From Pectobacterium araliae (GTDB taxonomy: Bacteria; Pseudomonadota; Gammaproteobacteria; Enterobacterales; Enterobacteriaceae): a stretch of 64,000 nucleotides of DNA. Positions 48,160 to 58,986 of this stretch are shown here, piece after piece. Location of the stretch: the NCBI RefSeq assembly GCF_037076465.1, contig NZ_AP028908.1, forward strand, positions 3,782,001-3,846,000, written 5' to 3'. The stretch's first letter is position 1. Each line of letters starts with the position of its first letter. The notes beneath the pieces are model-generated. The model was not told the origin of the DNA. It made no database searches and worked only from the letters and a program-made list of their open reading frames with translations. The translations under genes were made by a program, and so were the position numbers.

Positions 48160-49158
48160 ATGATTCGCTTCGCTATTGTAGGAACCAGTTGGATCACCCG
48201 TCAGTTTGTGGATGCCGCCCATGAAACTGGCAAGCTGAAGCTCACCGCCATCTATTCCCGAACGGCAGAAAAAGCGCAGCCGTTTCAAGCCGATTACATG
48301 GTGGATACGCTATTTGATTCACTGGACGCCATGGCGAAATCCAACCTTATCGACGCCGTATATTTGGCCAGCCCTAACTCACTGCACTGCGAACAAACCC
48401 TGCTTTTCCTGAGCCACGGCAAGCACGTCATCTGCGAAAAACCACTGGCTTCCAACCGCTATGAAGTCGAACAAATGATCGCCTGCGCCAGAGAAAACCA
48501 GGTCGTGCTGTTTGAAGCGTTCAAAACCGCCAGCCTGCCTAATTTCGGCGTGATACAGCAGGCACTGCCGAAAGTCGGCAGATTGCGTAAAGTGGTGCTG
48601 AATTACTGCCAGTATTCTTCACGCTACCCGCGCTATTTGGCAGGCGAGAACCCGAACACGTTCAATCCAGCGTTCTCCAACGGTTCCATTATGGATATCG
48701 GCTACTACTGTCTGGCCTTCGCCGTGGCACTGTGGGGAGAACCTTGCACCACGCAGGCTAGCGCGACGTTGTTGGAAAGCGGCGTGGATGCGCATGGCAG
48801 CATCATCCTGAATTACGGCGACTTCGATGTGACCATCATTCATTCCAAAGTCAGCCACTCTGCCATCCCCAGTGAGATTCAGGGGGAAGACGGCTCGCTG
48901 GTGATTGAAAAAGTCTCCGAATGTCATAACGTGAAATTCATCCCGCGTGAAGGCAAACAGTTGGATCTCAGCCAGCCGCAGCATATCAACAGCATGTTGT
49001 ACGAAGCCGAAGTTTTTGCCGCATTGGTGAACGACAACGATATTAACCATGCTGAACTGGCGCGCTCACGCACCGTCGCTGGGATGCTGACAGAAATACG
49101 CCGCCAAACCGGTGTCGTATTTCCAGCCGATGCCGCAGCGCCGGGAAATGCAGAATAA
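48160..49158 (+). CDS. ygjR: Gfo/Idh/MocA family oxidoreductase YgjR
   Basis: 332 aa from ATG 48160 (MIRFAIVGTSWITRQFVDAA), a Rossmann NAD(P) fold, with the EKPLASN motif of the Gfo/Idh/MocA family. Colinear with E. coli YgjR. The substrate is unknown. It lies divergent from rlmG. Confidence 0.92.
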   Translation: MIRFAIVGTSWITRQFVDAAHETGKLKLTAIYSRTAEKAQPFQADYMVDTLFDSLDAMAKSNLIDAVYLASPNSLHCEQTLLFLSHGKHVICEKPLASNRYEVEQMIACARENQVVLFEAFKTASLPNFGVIQQALPKVGRLRKVVLNYCQYSSRYPRYLAGENPNTFNPAFSNGSIMDIGYYCLAFAVALWGEPCTTQASATLLESGVDAHGSIILNYGDFDVTIIHSKVSHSAIPSEIQGEDGSLVIEKVSECHNVKFIPREGKQLDLSQPQHINSMLYEAEVFAALVNDNDINHAELARSRTVAGMLTEIRRQTGVVFPADAAAPGNAE

Positions 49159-49207
49159 GACGGTGATGACGATTTGACCAAGATCATCTTTTCACCTATC
49201 TTCAGTC

Positions 49208-49403
49208 AGGCAAAGGGGAGTAACTTTTCCGCCAGCTAATCGTCATTACGGTGCGTTCCGCATCCGGTTACTGGGCAACGTTGATGAAAAGCGTCATTCT
49301 TAATGAAACAGCTTCATTAACGTTGTAAGTGAGACCTTGCCGGAAGGCGAGGTGCATTTGCAGCTTTAATCATGAGCGGCCAGCGTCCTTCCGATGTTGG
49401 CCG
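49208..49403 (+). promoter_or_regulatory. Mn2+ (yybP-ykoY) riboswitch with terminator, alx leader
   Basis: AAAGGGGAGTAAC (49211) and GAGACCTTGCCGGAAGGCGA (49331-49350) then GGTGC are the two conserved blocks of the yybP-ykoY/PRE element. Downstream, CGGCCAGCGTC (49377-49387) pairs with GATGTTGGCCG (49393-49403), 11 bp, followed by TTTTTGTTTC. The leader therefore probably senses Mn2+ and pH and gates transcription and translation of alx. Confidence 0.85.
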
Positions 49404-49430
49404 TTTTTGTTTCTATTTAAGGAGCTTGCT

Positions 49431-50384
49431 ATGCACACCATTGGCACCCCCTGGTTATGGGGCAGCTTCGCTGCCATTGTTATTGTGATGCTGGTCATTG
49501 ACCTGCTCTACCAAGGGCGCAAAGGGTCGACGGTAATGACGTTCAAACAGGCTGCCGTCTGGTCTATCATCTGGGTCACACTCTCTCTGCTGTTCAACGC
49601 CGGTTTCTGGTGGTATCTGGATGGCATGATGGGTCGCGAGGTCGCCAACGCCCAGTCGCTGGCGTTCCTGACCGGTTATTTGATCGAGAAAGCCCTCGCC
49701 GTCGATAACGTCTTCGTCTGGTTGATGCTCTTCGGCTACTTCGCTGTTCCCCCACAATACCAACGTCGCGTACTGATTTACGGCGTGCTGGGTGCCATCG
49801 TTCTCCGAACGCTGATGGTGTTTGGCGGCAGTTGGCTGGTCACACAGTTCCAATGGCTGCTCTATGTATTTGGCGCGTTTCTGCTGTTCACCGGTATTAA
49901 AATGGCGCTGGCTAAAGAGGGGGACGGAGCAATCGGTGACAAACCGCTGGTGCGCTGGCTGCGTAGTCATCTGCGCATGACGGACAGCATCGAGAATGAA
50001 CGATTCTTCGTGCGCCGTAACGGCCTGCTGTATGCCACGCCGCTGTTTCTGGTGCTGATTATGGTTGAAATCAGTGACGTGATTTTCGCTGTCGACAGTA
50101 TCCCGGCGATTTTCGCCGTCACGACCGATCCCTTTATCGTGCTGACATCAAACCTGTTTGCCATTTTGGGTCTACGTGCCATGTACTTCCTGCTGGCTGG
50201 CGTGGCTGAACGCTTCTCGCTGTTGAAATATGGCCTGGCCGTCATCCTGATTTTCATCGGTATCAAGATGTTGCTCATCGACATTTTTCATATTCCGGTG
50301 GCGATTTCTCTGGGCGTCGTCGCCAGTATTCTGGTCATCACCATGCTGATCAACGTCTGGGTGAACAAACGCGCCGAGCGTTAA
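49431..50384 (+). CDS. alx: Alx, TerC-family manganese exporter
   Basis: 317 aa from ATG 49431 ([20 protein letters not shown]), after AAGGAG. About nine membrane segments; the acidic TerC motifs [13 protein letters not shown] and [15 protein letters not shown] are present. Alx exports Mn2+ and is induced at alkaline pH through the leader described above. An earlier frame start at 49329 lies inside the riboswitch and is rejected. Confidence 0.95.
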   Translation: MHTIGTPWLWGSFAAIVIVMLVIDLLYQGRKGSTVMTFKQAAVWSIIWVTLSLLFNAGFWWYLDGMMGREVANAQSLAFLTGYLIEKALAVDNVFVWLMLFGYFAVPPQYQRRVLIYGVLGAIVLRTLMVFGGSWLVTQFQWLLYVFGAFLLFTGIKMALAKEGDGAIGDKPLVRWLRSHLRMTDSIENERFFVRRNGLLYATPLFLVLIMVEISDVIFAVDSIPAIFAVTTDPFIVLTSNLFAILGLRAMYFLLAGVAERFSLLKYGLAVILIFIGIKMLLIDIFHIPVAISLGVVASILVITMLINVWVNKRAER

Positions 50385-50412
50385 TCCTGTTCTCCCTCTC
50401 CGTAGAGTTATA

Positions 50413-50444
50413 CGGGGTGACGGGGTGACGGGGTGACGGGGTGA
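50413..50444 (+). repeat. 8-bp tandem repeat, four copies
   Basis: CGGGGTGA is repeated four times perfectly (50413-50444) behind alx. It runs into a small hairpin (GACGGAC, GTCCGTC, 50443-50462). Confidence 0.85.
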
Positions 50445-50619
50445 CGGACAAGGATGTCCGTCATAAAAAACCACATCAGCGCTTTTCTCAACAGCAAATT
50501 TTCATATACTGATACACACAAACACATTTAGTTACGGAAAGAAAAAACCACCCGGCGCACGCCAGAGGTGTCAGTCCGTGCACACAACCACTTAGCGGAA
50601 CGGTTACACCGTCAAAAAT

Positions 50620-51867
50620 ATGGAAACTCAACAGTCTCGTTTTTTGCAGTACATTACCCGCGGCAGTCTGGTCCAACAGATTCTTCTGGGACTTGTAGCC
50701 GGTATCATTCTGGCTTCGTTGTCCACACAAGCCGCATTGGCTGCCGGTTTATTGGGTACGCTGTTCGTCGGTGCCTTAAAAGCCGTCGCGCCCATTCTGG
50801 TATTAGTGCTGGTCATGGCTTCTATCGCCAACCACCAGCAGGGGCAGAAAACCAATATTCGCCCGATCTTGTTTCTTTATCTCATCGGTACTTTCTCCGC
50901 CGCGCTGATTGCCGTGGTGCTAAGCGTCATTTTCCCTTCTACGCTGGCACTCAACGCGCAGGCAACTGACATCACACCGCCTTCAGGCATTGTCGAAGTG
51001 CTGGAAGGGCTGTTGATGAGCATCATCGCTAACCCGATTCACGCACTGCTGAATGCGAACTATATCGGTATTCTGGTCTGGGCCGTGGGACTGGGCATTG
51101 CGTTCCGTCACGGTTCGGACAGCACCAAGAGCATGATTAATGATGCCTCCAATGCGGTTACCATGATTGTACGCGTGGTGATTCGTTTCGCACCGCTGGG
51201 GATTTTCGGTCTGGTCGCCTCAACGCTGGCGGAAACCGGCTTCGGTGCACTGTGGGGTTATGCCCATCTGTTGATGGTGCTGATCGGTGGCATGTTGCTG
51301 GTCGCGCTGGTGGTCAACCCATTGATCGTTTACTGGAAGATTCGCAGTAACCCTTACCCGCTGGTGCTGCGCTGCCTGCGTGAGAGCGGCGTGACCGCCT
51401 TCTTTACTCGCAGCTCCGCCGCCAACATTCCGGTGAATATGGAGCTGTGCCGCAAGCTGAATCTAGATGAAGACACTTACTCTGTCGCTATTCCACTGGG
51501 TGCCACCATCAATATGGCAGGCGCGGCGATTACCATCACCGTGCTGACGCTGGCCGCCGCACATACGTTGGGCATTCAGATCGACGTACCGACAGCACTG
51601 CTGCTTAGCGTCGTGGCCTCACTGTGTGCCTGTGGCGCATCGGGCGTCGCGGGTGGTTCGCTGCTGCTGATTCCGCTGGCATGTAGCATGTTTGGAATTT
51701 CCAACGATATCGCCATGCAGGTGGTCGCGGTGGGCTTCATCATCGGCGTCTTGCAGGACTCGGCAGAAACCGCCGTCAATTCTTCAACGGATGTGATGTT
51801 TATCGCCGCCGTGTGTCACGCGGAAGATGCCAAGCTGGCGGAAAAAGAGCGTCTGAATTCGCTGTAA
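50620..51867 (+). CDS. sstT: Serine/threonine:Na+ symporter SstT
   Basis: 415-aa DAACS-family transporter for L-serine and L-threonine. Eight membrane segments and two hairpins expected; the family motifs [16 protein letters not shown] and [13 protein letters not shown] are present, and the C-terminal [19 protein letters not shown] matches E. coli SstT. ATG 50620 follows a 230-bp leader. Confidence 0.96.
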   Translation: METQQSRFLQYITRGSLVQQILLGLVAGIILASLSTQAALAAGLLGTLFVGALKAVAPILVLVLVMASIANHQQGQKTNIRPILFLYLIGTFSAALIAVVLSVIFPSTLALNAQATDITPPSGIVEVLEGLLMSIIANPIHALLNANYIGILVWAVGLGIAFRHGSDSTKSMINDASNAVTMIVRVVIRFAPLGIFGLVASTLAETGFGALWGYAHLLMVLIGGMLLVALVVNPLIVYWKIRSNPYPLVLRCLRESGVTAFFTRSSAANIPVNMELCRKLNLDEDTYSVAIPLGATINMAGAAITITVLTLAAAHTLGIQIDVPTALLLSVVASLCACGASGVAGGSLLLIPLACSMFGISNDIAMQVVAVGFIIGVLQDSAETAVNSSTDVMFIAAVCHAEDAKLAEKERLNSL

Positions 51868-51887
51868 TCTATTCAGGGCTTGATTAT

Positions 51888-51915
51888 ACGCCGTTCGCTT
51901 AAAAACGAGCGGCGT
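51888..51915. terminator. Hairpin between convergent sstT and ygjV
   Basis: ACGCCGTTCG (51888-51897) pairs with CGAGCGGCGT (51906-51915; one G-U). No clear T-run, so it is a weak shared terminator candidate. Confidence 0.55.
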
Positions 51916-51939
51916 TAACGTGATGAGAAACACCTGAAA

Positions 51940-52470
51940 TTACGCTTTCTTCTCCGCGCTAAAAGGATCGATGCCGCGCTGCTGCATACGCCAGAAGCGG
52001 ATGATGTTAAAGCCATTCATCAGCAAAAAACTGCCTTCTATTAGCGATCCGCCAATCGAACCCAACCAGATATTATGTGCAACCCAGCAAGCGGTTGAGC
52101 ACCACATCACGCAGCGCGTCGTCAGCCCAGAAGTACGGAACAGCGCCCAGGTACTGGCGACCGTGCCTACTATCGGCAGCAGTTCCATTGCATGTTTCAT
52201 GCCTGATAAACCAAATACGAGCGTTAATGCAATAAAGACAAACATCACGATGATGTTGTGTGTTTTGAGTGAAATGAGCGTACGTGCCGAGTTCAACAAG
52301 GCGCTGGCACCCGCCGCATTTGCCCCCATCAGGAAGAAATGCAAACCAATGACGGCGCTGTATGCCGAGAGCTGTATTTTGAATTTTTGATCGTTACGGT
52401 TGAAAAACATGGTAATGCCGACGACAAACGCCAGTACACCGACAGACTGGGCAATCCAATACTGTGTCAT
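51940..52470 (-). CDS. ygjV: Inner membrane protein YgjV
   Basis: 176 aa, about five or six membrane segments (QSVGVLAFVVGITMFF; LHFFLMGANAAGA; IIVMFVFIALTLVFG; LLPIVGTVASTWAL; HNIWLGSIGGSLIEG). Colinear with E. coli YgjV. Function unknown. Confidence 0.9.
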   Translation of the reverse strand: MTQYWIAQSVGVLAFVVGITMFFNRNDQKFKIQLSAYSAVIGLHFFLMGANAAGASALLNSARTLISLKTHNIIVMFVFIALTLVFGLSGMKHAMELLPIVGTVASTWALFRTSGLTTRCVMWCSTACWVAHNIWLGSIGGSLIEGSFLLMNGFNIIRFWRMQQRGIDPFSAEKKA

Positions 52471-52559
52471 GATCCCTGCCTCTAAAAAGTTGTGGCGAAA
52501 AAAAACGGCACCATTATGAAAATGAAACGCCGTTTTATTTTAATTGGAGTGGATAAGAT

Positions 52560-54050
52560 TTACAACGTCACGCCGCTCTTAAATATGGCCAATTCACGGA
52601 AATCGTTCACTTCATTCCTCGTGCGCTTACCGTCAGCAATCTCGACAATCAGCGCTACGAACTGGCTCAGCAGTTCATCCATCGGCATGTCGTGGATCAG
52701 ACGCCCCGCATCGAAATCAATCCAATGTGGTTTCTTCTTCGCCAGCTCACTATTGGTCGCTAGTTTTACGGTAGGAACAAATCCACCGTAAGGCGTACCA
52801 CGTCCGGTACTGAACAGCACCATATGACAACCCGCTCCCGCCAGCGCGCTGGTTGCGACGGCATCATTCCCCGGTGCACTGAGCAGATTGAGCCCCGGTG
52901 TATGTAAGCGCTCGCCATATTTCAGCACGTCGACCACTTTGCTCTGTCCGGCTTTTTGCGTACAACCCAGTGATTTCTCTTCCAGTGTGGTGATCCCGCC
53001 CGCTTTGTTACCCGGCGATGGGTTCTCGTAAATCGGCTGGTTGTGCGCAATAAAGTACTGTTTGAAGTCATTCACCATGTGCACCGTTTTCTCAAACGTC
53101 GCTTCATCACGGCAACGGCTCATCAGAATACGTTCCGCACCGAACATTTCCGGCACTTCAGTCAGCACCGTCGTGCCGCCATTAGCAATCAGATAGTCGG
53201 AGAAACGGCCTAGCAGCGGGTTGGCCGTAATACCAGACAATCCATCGGAGCCGCCACATTCCAGACCAAACTTCAGTTCGCTCAGCTTACCCGGCTCGCG
53301 TTTGTCATGACGCATCGCCTCATACAGCGTATGCAGACGCTCCAAACCGGCTTCAACTTCATCGTCCTGCTGCTGGCACACCATGAACGTCACGCGATCG
53401 GAATCAAAATCACCCAGCGTAGTGCGGAACGCATCAACCTGATTGTTCTCACAACCCAGACCGATCACTAGCACCGCCCCCGCATTCGGATGACGCACCA
53501 TGTTTTGCAGCATCGTGCGGGTGTTCTCATGATCCTGACCCAGCTGTGAACAGCCGAAAGTATGGCTGAACAGGTAAACGCCGTCGATACCTTCCGCATC
53601 GTTGGTTTCTTTCAGGAAACGCTGCTGAATCTGGCGAGCAATCCCGTTTACACAGCCGACGGTTGGCAGAATCCATAACTCATTACGGATACCGACATCG
53701 CCATTTTTGCGACGGTAGAGTTGTACCTCACGATCGCCCATCTGTACAGGCAGTTCGAGAAATTCAGGTTGGTACTGGTATTCATCCAGATCGCTCAGAT
53801 TAGTCTTCGCATTCTGGGAGTGAATATGTTCTCCGGGAGCGATGGTTTCCAGCGCATGGCCGATCGGCAGGCCATACTTGGTAATCATTTCTCCCGGTGC
53901 GATGGTTTCCAGCGCGAACTTATGTCCGCGCACGACAGGTTGCTGAAGTGTCACCGTATGGCTATCCACCGACACCGTTTCACCTTGCTCAACATCACGC
54001 AAGGCAACAGCCACATTGTCCAGAGAATGAATTTTTATAATACTTTGCAT
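52560..54050 (-). CDS. uxaA: Altronate dehydratase UxaA
   Basis: Dehydrates D-altronate to 2-keto-3-deoxygluconate in galacturonate use. 496 aa from ATG 54050 (MQSIIKIHSLDNVAVALRDV), one residue longer than E. coli UxaA. N-terminal SAF domain (1-90), then the catalytic part with TVGCVNGIARQIQ, GCSQLGQDHENT, GLECGGSDGLSGI and SLGCTQKAG (Fe-binding Cys). It follows uxaB by 19 bp in the uxaCBA cluster. Confidence 0.96.
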   Translation of the reverse strand: MQSIIKIHSLDNVAVALRDVEQGETVSVDSHTVTLQQPVVRGHKFALETIAPGEMITKYGLPIGHALETIAPGEHIHSQNAKTNLSDLDEYQYQPEFLELPVQMGDREVQLYRRKNGDVGIRNELWILPTVGCVNGIARQIQQRFLKETNDAEGIDGVYLFSHTFGCSQLGQDHENTRTMLQNMVRHPNAGAVLVIGLGCENNQVDAFRTTLGDFDSDRVTFMVCQQQDDEVEAGLERLHTLYEAMRHDKREPGKLSELKFGLECGGSDGLSGITANPLLGRFSDYLIANGGTTVLTEVPEMFGAERILMSRCRDEATFEKTVHMVNDFKQYFIAHNQPIYENPSPGNKAGGITTLEEKSLGCTQKAGQSKVVDVLKYGERLHTPGLNLLSAPGNDAVATSALAGAGCHMVLFSTGRGTPYGGFVPTVKLATNSELAKKKPHWIDFDAGRLIHDMPMDELLSQFVALIVEIADGKRTRNEVNDFRELAIFKSGVTL

Positions 54051-54069
54051 GGATAACCCTTCTTGCTGA

Positions 54070-55536
54070 TTAGCAATAACCTTCCACGGCTGCGCGCATA
54101 CCGCGTTCAACGATGGTTTGTAACTGTTCTGTCACCTGTGCAGCAAGCCCAGGAACCTGCGTTAAATCCTGTTCCCAATGGTCCGCATCGCGCAGCACAA
54201 CATTCACCAACTCAGCCAGACTGACGGTGTTCTCTTTTACGCCCGCCCATAGTGAGGAATAACGTTCCAACCAATGTGCGTCGTCCTGCAACGGATAGGT
54301 TTGCAACGCATTGCCTTCACCGCTACGCTCACCGCGATAGAAGGCAATCAGGGCAGCCAGCGCAAACGTCAAACGCGCAGGTAGCTCACCGTGACGCTCA
54401 CGGTAGGTCAGCAGTTGCGGCAGAATACGGGTGCGGAATTTAGTCATACTATTCAGCGAGATAGATAACAGTTGATGCTGAATAAACGGGTTACGGAAGC
54501 GGCTTAGCACGGCCTGAGCAAATGAGGTCAGTTCGTCATGCGGTAAATCCAGTACCGGCACAATCTCTTCGGCAATGGTCTTTTCCACGAATTTGCCAAT
54601 CAGCGCATCATTCATCGATTCGCCAACAGTATCCAGACCCGCCAGGAACGCGACCGGCACCAACGCGGTGTGAGCACCGTTGAGAATTGCCACTTTACGT
54701 TCTTTGTACGGCTTGATGTCATCAACGATACGAACGTTCAAATCCAGCTTGTTCAGACGCAATTCTTCCGCCAGCCACTGTGGCCCCTGAATCACGAACA
54801 GGTAGAAGTGTTCCGCTGTGTCCCAGAACGTATCCTTGTAACCCATCTCCTGTTCTAACGCCTCAACTTCAGCACGCGGGTAACCCGTCACAATACGGTC
54901 GACCAGCGTCGAGCAGAAGGTGTTGTGATCGTTCAGCCAGGCGGTAAACGTTGGCGTCAGTTCCCACTGTGCGGCATAACGCAGCACCAGCTCTTTCAGC
55001 GCCACACCGTTGTAATCAATCAGTTCGCACGGCAGCAGTACCCAGCCTTTGTCTGCCGCACCGTCAAAATGACAGAAGCGCTCATACAGCAGACGCGTTA
55101 ATTTCGCAGGGAAACTGACTGGCGGCGCATCGCTCAGGCGGTCTTCCGCGTGGTAGCTGATACCCGCTTCGGTGGTATTGGAGAAGACGAAGCGGATGTT
55201 CGGATCGTGCGCTAACGCCAGATAGTCATCGAACTGACGGTATACGTTGATTTCACGGTTTACCGAACGGATCAGACGTGATTCGCGAACGGCTTCACCT
55301 TGCTCATTCAGGCCACGGATAATGGTGGTGTACAGCCCATCCTGAGTGTCCAGCGCGGGCGGGAAATCGGAATCGATCGGGCGCACAATGACAATACCCG
55401 CATCCAAATCGGTGTGCTCATTCAGCAGATCCAACTGCCAGTCAACAAAGGCACGCAGGAAGTTACCTTCACCAAACTGGATAACACGATCCGGGTGTTG
55501 ACGACCAGGGAAATTACGACGATTTAACGTTTGCAT
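54070..55536 (-). CDS. uxaB: Tagaturonate reductase (altronate oxidoreductase) UxaB
   Basis: Reduces D-tagaturonate to D-altronate with NADH. 488-aa polyol-dehydrogenase fold: N-terminal Rossmann region ([16 protein letters not shown] at 22-37) and catalytic [20 protein letters not shown] then [11 protein letters not shown] (Lys/Asn/His). Second gene of uxaCBA. Confidence 0.96.
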   Translation of the reverse strand: MQTLNRRNFPGRQHPDRVIQFGEGNFLRAFVDWQLDLLNEHTDLDAGIVIVRPIDSDFPPALDTQDGLYTTIIRGLNEQGEAVRESRLIRSVNREINVYRQFDDYLALAHDPNIRFVFSNTTEAGISYHAEDRLSDAPPVSFPAKLTRLLYERFCHFDGAADKGWVLLPCELIDYNGVALKELVLRYAAQWELTPTFTAWLNDHNTFCSTLVDRIVTGYPRAEVEALEQEMGYKDTFWDTAEHFYLFVIQGPQWLAEELRLNKLDLNVRIVDDIKPYKERKVAILNGAHTALVPVAFLAGLDTVGESMNDALIGKFVEKTIAEEIVPVLDLPHDELTSFAQAVLSRFRNPFIQHQLLSISLNSMTKFRTRILPQLLTYRERHGELPARLTFALAALIAFYRGERSGEGNALQTYPLQDDAHWLERYSSLWAGVKENTVSLAELVNVVLRDADHWEQDLTQVPGLAAQVTEQLQTIVERGMRAAVEGYC

Positions 55537-55649
55537 TAACAGGCTACCTTAAGACAAAAGACCGAGACACACAGAGTCGCGGCGTAAGCCCCTTCGGGAA
55601 CCTTACTGCCGCGCCTCTCGTGCAATTCACACCTTACGACGCGGTGGAA

Positions 55650-57059
55650 TTACAGCTCGATGGCAAAATAGTTTTTAGCGTTATCGAAACTGATGTTTTT
55701 CACCATTTCGCCCAGCAAAGGAAGATCGGCTGGCGCTTCGCCATCTTCCACCCAGCGGCCAATCATTTGGCACAGAATGCGGCGGAAATATTCATGGCGG
55801 GTATAAGACAGGAAGCTACGGCTATCGGTCAGCATACCGACAAAGCGGCTCAGCAAACCAAGCTGTGCCAGCTGTGTCATCTGGCGTTGCATACCGTCTT
55901 TCTGATCGTTAAACCACCAGCCAGAACCGAACTGCATCTTGCCCGGCATCCCTTCGCCCTGGAAGTTGCCGATCATGGTACCGAGCACTTCGTTATCGCG
56001 CGGGTTCAGGCAGTAAAGGATGGTTTTCGGCAGCAGGTTTTCTTCATTCTGTTTGCTGAGCAGGCGAGACAGTTCCTGAGCCAGCGGACGGTCATTGATG
56101 GAGTCGAAGCCCACATCCGGCCCCAGCAGCTTGAACTGACGCAGGTTGTTGTTACGCAGTGCACCAATGTGGTACTGCTGAACCCAGCCGCGGCGGGCAT
56201 ATTCCGCACCCAGCCAGACCAGAACGCCGGTCTTGAACTGTGCCACTTCATGTTCACTCAGCGTTTCGCCCGCAAGACGACGCGCCAGAATTTTATCCAG
56301 CGTTGCCTCATCCGCCTCGGCAAACATCACCACATCCAGCGCATGGTCAGACACTTTACAGCCATGTGCCGCGAAGTGATCCAGACGCTTGGTCAATGCC
56401 GTTTGCAGATCGCTGAAACGACGAATGTCGGTGTCAGAAACCTCACCCAGCTTCGCCATATAGTCATTGAAAGTTGCCAGATCAATGTTGAACGCTTTGT
56501 CGGGGCGCCAGCTCGGCAGCACTTTGATGGAGAAGCTTGAATCCTGAGCAACGGCTTTATGGTGGCGCAGATCGTCAATCGGATCGTCTGTCGTCCCCAC
56601 CATTTTCACGTTCATCTGTTGCATGATGCCGCGCGCGGTAAAGTCATCGCGTTCCAACATCGCATTACAACGATCCCAAATGTCTTTTGCCGTACTCGGT
56701 GACAGCAGCGTACCAGTGACGCCGAACGGACGACGCAGTTCCAGGTGTGTCCAGTGGTAAAGCGGATTGCCTATGGTGTGTGGCACGGTAGCGGCCCAGG
56801 CTTCAAATTTTTCCCAATCGCTGGCATCGCCCGTACACAAACGCTCAGGCACGCCGTTAGTACGCATCGCACGCCACTTATAGTGATCGCCCTTCAACCA
56901 GATGTCATACAAATTTTTAAAGCGATAATTTTCCGCGATCTGCTCAGGCGGTAAATGACAGTGGTAGTCAAATATCGGTTGGTCGACGGCATACTCATGA
57001 TAAAGGCGACGGGCAAATTCAGTGTCTAACAGAAAATCTTCACTCAGAAACTGGGGCAT
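55650..57059 (-). CDS. uxaC: Uronate isomerase UxaC
   Basis: Isomerises D-glucuronate to fructuronate and galacturonate to tagaturonate. 469 aa from ATG 57059 ([20 protein letters not shown]), with AAGGAAG upstream. Metal-binding FDYHCHLPP near the N-terminus; amidohydrolase fold. First gene of uxaCBA, 113 bp before uxaB, divergent from exuT. Confidence 0.96.
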   Translation of the reverse strand: MPQFLSEDFLLDTEFARRLYHEYAVDQPIFDYHCHLPPEQIAENYRFKNLYDIWLKGDHYKWRAMRTNGVPERLCTGDASDWEKFEAWAATVPHTIGNPLYHWTHLELRRPFGVTGTLLSPSTAKDIWDRCNAMLERDDFTARGIMQQMNVKMVGTTDDPIDDLRHHKAVAQDSSFSIKVLPSWRPDKAFNIDLATFNDYMAKLGEVSDTDIRRFSDLQTALTKRLDHFAAHGCKVSDHALDVVMFAEADEATLDKILARRLAGETLSEHEVAQFKTGVLVWLGAEYARRGWVQQYHIGALRNNNLRQFKLLGPDVGFDSINDRPLAQELSRLLSKQNEENLLPKTILYCLNPRDNEVLGTMIGNFQGEGMPGKMQFGSGWWFNDQKDGMQRQMTQLAQLGLLSRFVGMLTDSRSFLSYTRHEYFRRILCQMIGRWVEDGEAPADLPLLGEMVKNISFDNAKNYFAIEL

Positions 57060-57475
57060 GTTTTCTTCCTTACCGTGCTTCTTGTGCACCAAATGGGTTG
57101 GTCGTTAAAAGATATCACACCAATTATGCGCAATATCTCACAGCATTTGTGAGGTCATGATCGCAAAAATGTAACAAAGCAGTACAATAACGCAGCACTT
57201 AAGGCCTTATACCGCCTCACTCTCTCGGTTTAAACGAGGAATTTGTTATTCCATATAAAAATAATGGTTTTGTGATATCACTCAACTTTTAAAGTTGTAT
57301 GACAAATTATTGTAGCGCTGCCTTAAGCAGGGATTCAATCGCTATCTCACAAAGAGAAGGGGTTTCCTGTTCAGCACAACAAAAAAACGTGTCGCATTAC
57401 ATCACAAGACACCTCACACCGTGACGCTACTCAAGAGCCACCACTGTGTTTTTTATTGATCGGAGAGAAAGTTAA
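57060..57475. promoter_or_regulatory. uxaC-exuT divergent control region
   Basis: 416 bp between divergent hexuronate operons. Two candidate ExuR sites: ATGGAATAACAAAT (minus, 57254-57241) and AAGTTGTATGACAAATTA (57292-57309). A partial CRP site TGTGATATCACTCA lies at 57271-57284. Confidence 0.6.
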
Positions 57476-58777
57476 ATGCGTAAAATCAAAGGATTACGCT
57501 GGTACATGATCGGCCTAGTGACCGTTGGTACCGTGCTGGGATATCTGACGCGTAATGCAATTTCTGTCGCTGCCCCGACGCTACAGGATCAATTGCATAT
57601 CACCACACAGCAGTATTCTTACATCGTGGCTGCCTATTCAGCTTGTTATACCATTATGCAGCCCATCGCCGGTTACGTACTGGATTTGCTCGGCACAAAA
57701 ATCGGCTATGCCGTGTTTGCGATCCTGTGGGCTGTCTTCTGCATGGGAACCGCACTGGCAAACAGCTGGGGGGGATTAGCGATCGCCCGTGGCGCGGTCG
57801 GTATGGCAGAAGCCGCAATGATCCCTGCAGGCCTGAAAGCCAGTAGCGAGTGGTTCCCGGCAAAAGAGCGTTCTATCGCCGTCGGTTACTTCAACGTGGG
57901 GTCGTCTATCGGTGCAATGGTCGCACCACCATTAGTGGTGTGGGCCATTGTGGCGCACAGTTGGGAGATGGCCTTTATCATTACTGGTGCACTGAGCCTG
58001 GTCTGGGCCATCTGCTGGATCGCTTTCTACAAGCATCCAAAAGATCAGAAAAAACTCAGCGACGAAGAGCGCGACTACATTCTTAATGGGCAGGAAGCAC
58101 AGCACCAAACCAATAACGCGAAAAAAATGTCTACCTGGCAGATCCTGCGTAACCGCCAATTCTGGGGTATCGCGCTGCCGCGTTTCCTGGCTGAACCTGC
58201 GTGGGGAACCTTCAACGCGTGGATCCCGCTGTTCATGTTTAAAGCCTACGGCTTCAACCTGAAAGAAATTGCCATGTTCGCCTGGATGCCAATGCTGTTC
58301 GCCGATATCGGCTGCATCCTAGGTGGATACCTGCCGATGCTGTTTCAGAAGCATTTCAAAGTGAACCTGATCGTGTCTCGCAAGCTGGTTGTCACCATGG
58401 GTGCGATACTGATGATTGCTCCGGGGATGATCGGGTTGTTCTCCAGCCCTTATGTCGCCATCGCCCTACTGTGCGTCGGTGGCTTCGCACACCAGTCACT
58501 GTCCGGCGCACTGATTACGCTGTCATCCGACGTATTTGGCCGTAATGAAGTGGCCACGGCAAACGGTTTGACGGGTATGGCAGCCTGGATGGCAAGTACC
58601 CTATTTGCACTGGTGGTCGGCGCGCTGGCTGATACGCTGGGCTTCAGCCCGCTGTTTGCCGCACTGGCGGTCTTTGATCTCTTGGGCGCCGTCGTCATCT
58701 GGACGGTGTTGAAAAACCAACCCGCATCAGAAGTCGCCGCGGCCGCTGAAACATTGAAAGAAGCTAACCAGCACTGA
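57476..58777 (+). CDS. exuT: Hexuronate transporter ExuT
   Basis: 433-aa MFS (ACS family) symporter for galacturonate and glucuronate, 12 membrane segments. The family sequence MRKIKGLRWYMIGLVTVGTV with GYLTRNAISVAAPTLQ matches recalled E. coli ExuT. ATG follows GGAGAGAAAGTTAA. It feeds uxaC. Confidence 0.96.
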   Translation: MRKIKGLRWYMIGLVTVGTVLGYLTRNAISVAAPTLQDQLHITTQQYSYIVAAYSACYTIMQPIAGYVLDLLGTKIGYAVFAILWAVFCMGTALANSWGGLAIARGAVGMAEAAMIPAGLKASSEWFPAKERSIAVGYFNVGSSIGAMVAPPLVVWAIVAHSWEMAFIITGALSLVWAICWIAFYKHPKDQKKLSDEERDYILNGQEAQHQTNNAKKMSTWQILRNRQFWGIALPRFLAEPAWGTFNAWIPLFMFKAYGFNLKEIAMFAWMPMLFADIGCILGGYLPMLFQKHFKVNLIVSRKLVVTMGAILMIAPGMIGLFSSPYVAIALLCVGGFAHQSLSGALITLSSDVFGRNEVATANGLTGMAAWMASTLFALVVGALADTLGFSPLFAALAVFDLLGAVVIWTVLKNQPASEVAAAAETLKEANQH

Positions 58778-58889
58778 TAATCCCTGCATGATCCTAACTC
58801 ATCCGGTATGATCTGATACCGGTTGAGCCGCCTCTCCCCGATAACACACTGCGATAACTGTGACCACAATATTGGTTACTGCTATTATT

Positions 58890-58907
58890 AAGTGGTATAA
58901 CAAATCA
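58890..58907 (+). promoter_or_regulatory. Candidate ExuR operator before exuR
   Basis: AAGTGGTATAACAAATCA resembles the two sites near uxaC/exuT, which suggests autoregulation of exuR. Motif comparison by eye only. Confidence 0.55.
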
Positions 58908-58986
58908 TCCCTCAAAGATTAACGAGATAGACACTCAGGCCCTGACGTGGCACATGGACCGTCATCTATCGAGAGTAGACATCATC

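Noticed and set aside
49329-49430. N-terminal extension of Alx
   Set aside because: The added codons lie within the riboswitch and terminator, and the true start has AAGGAG before it.
55620-56540. 306-aa frame on the plus strand
   Set aside because: Antisense to uxaC; composition typical of a shadow frame.
57140-57155. CRP site at CTCACAGCATTTGTGAG
   Set aside because: The half-sites are in inverse order to the CRP consensus (TGTGA-N6-TCACA).
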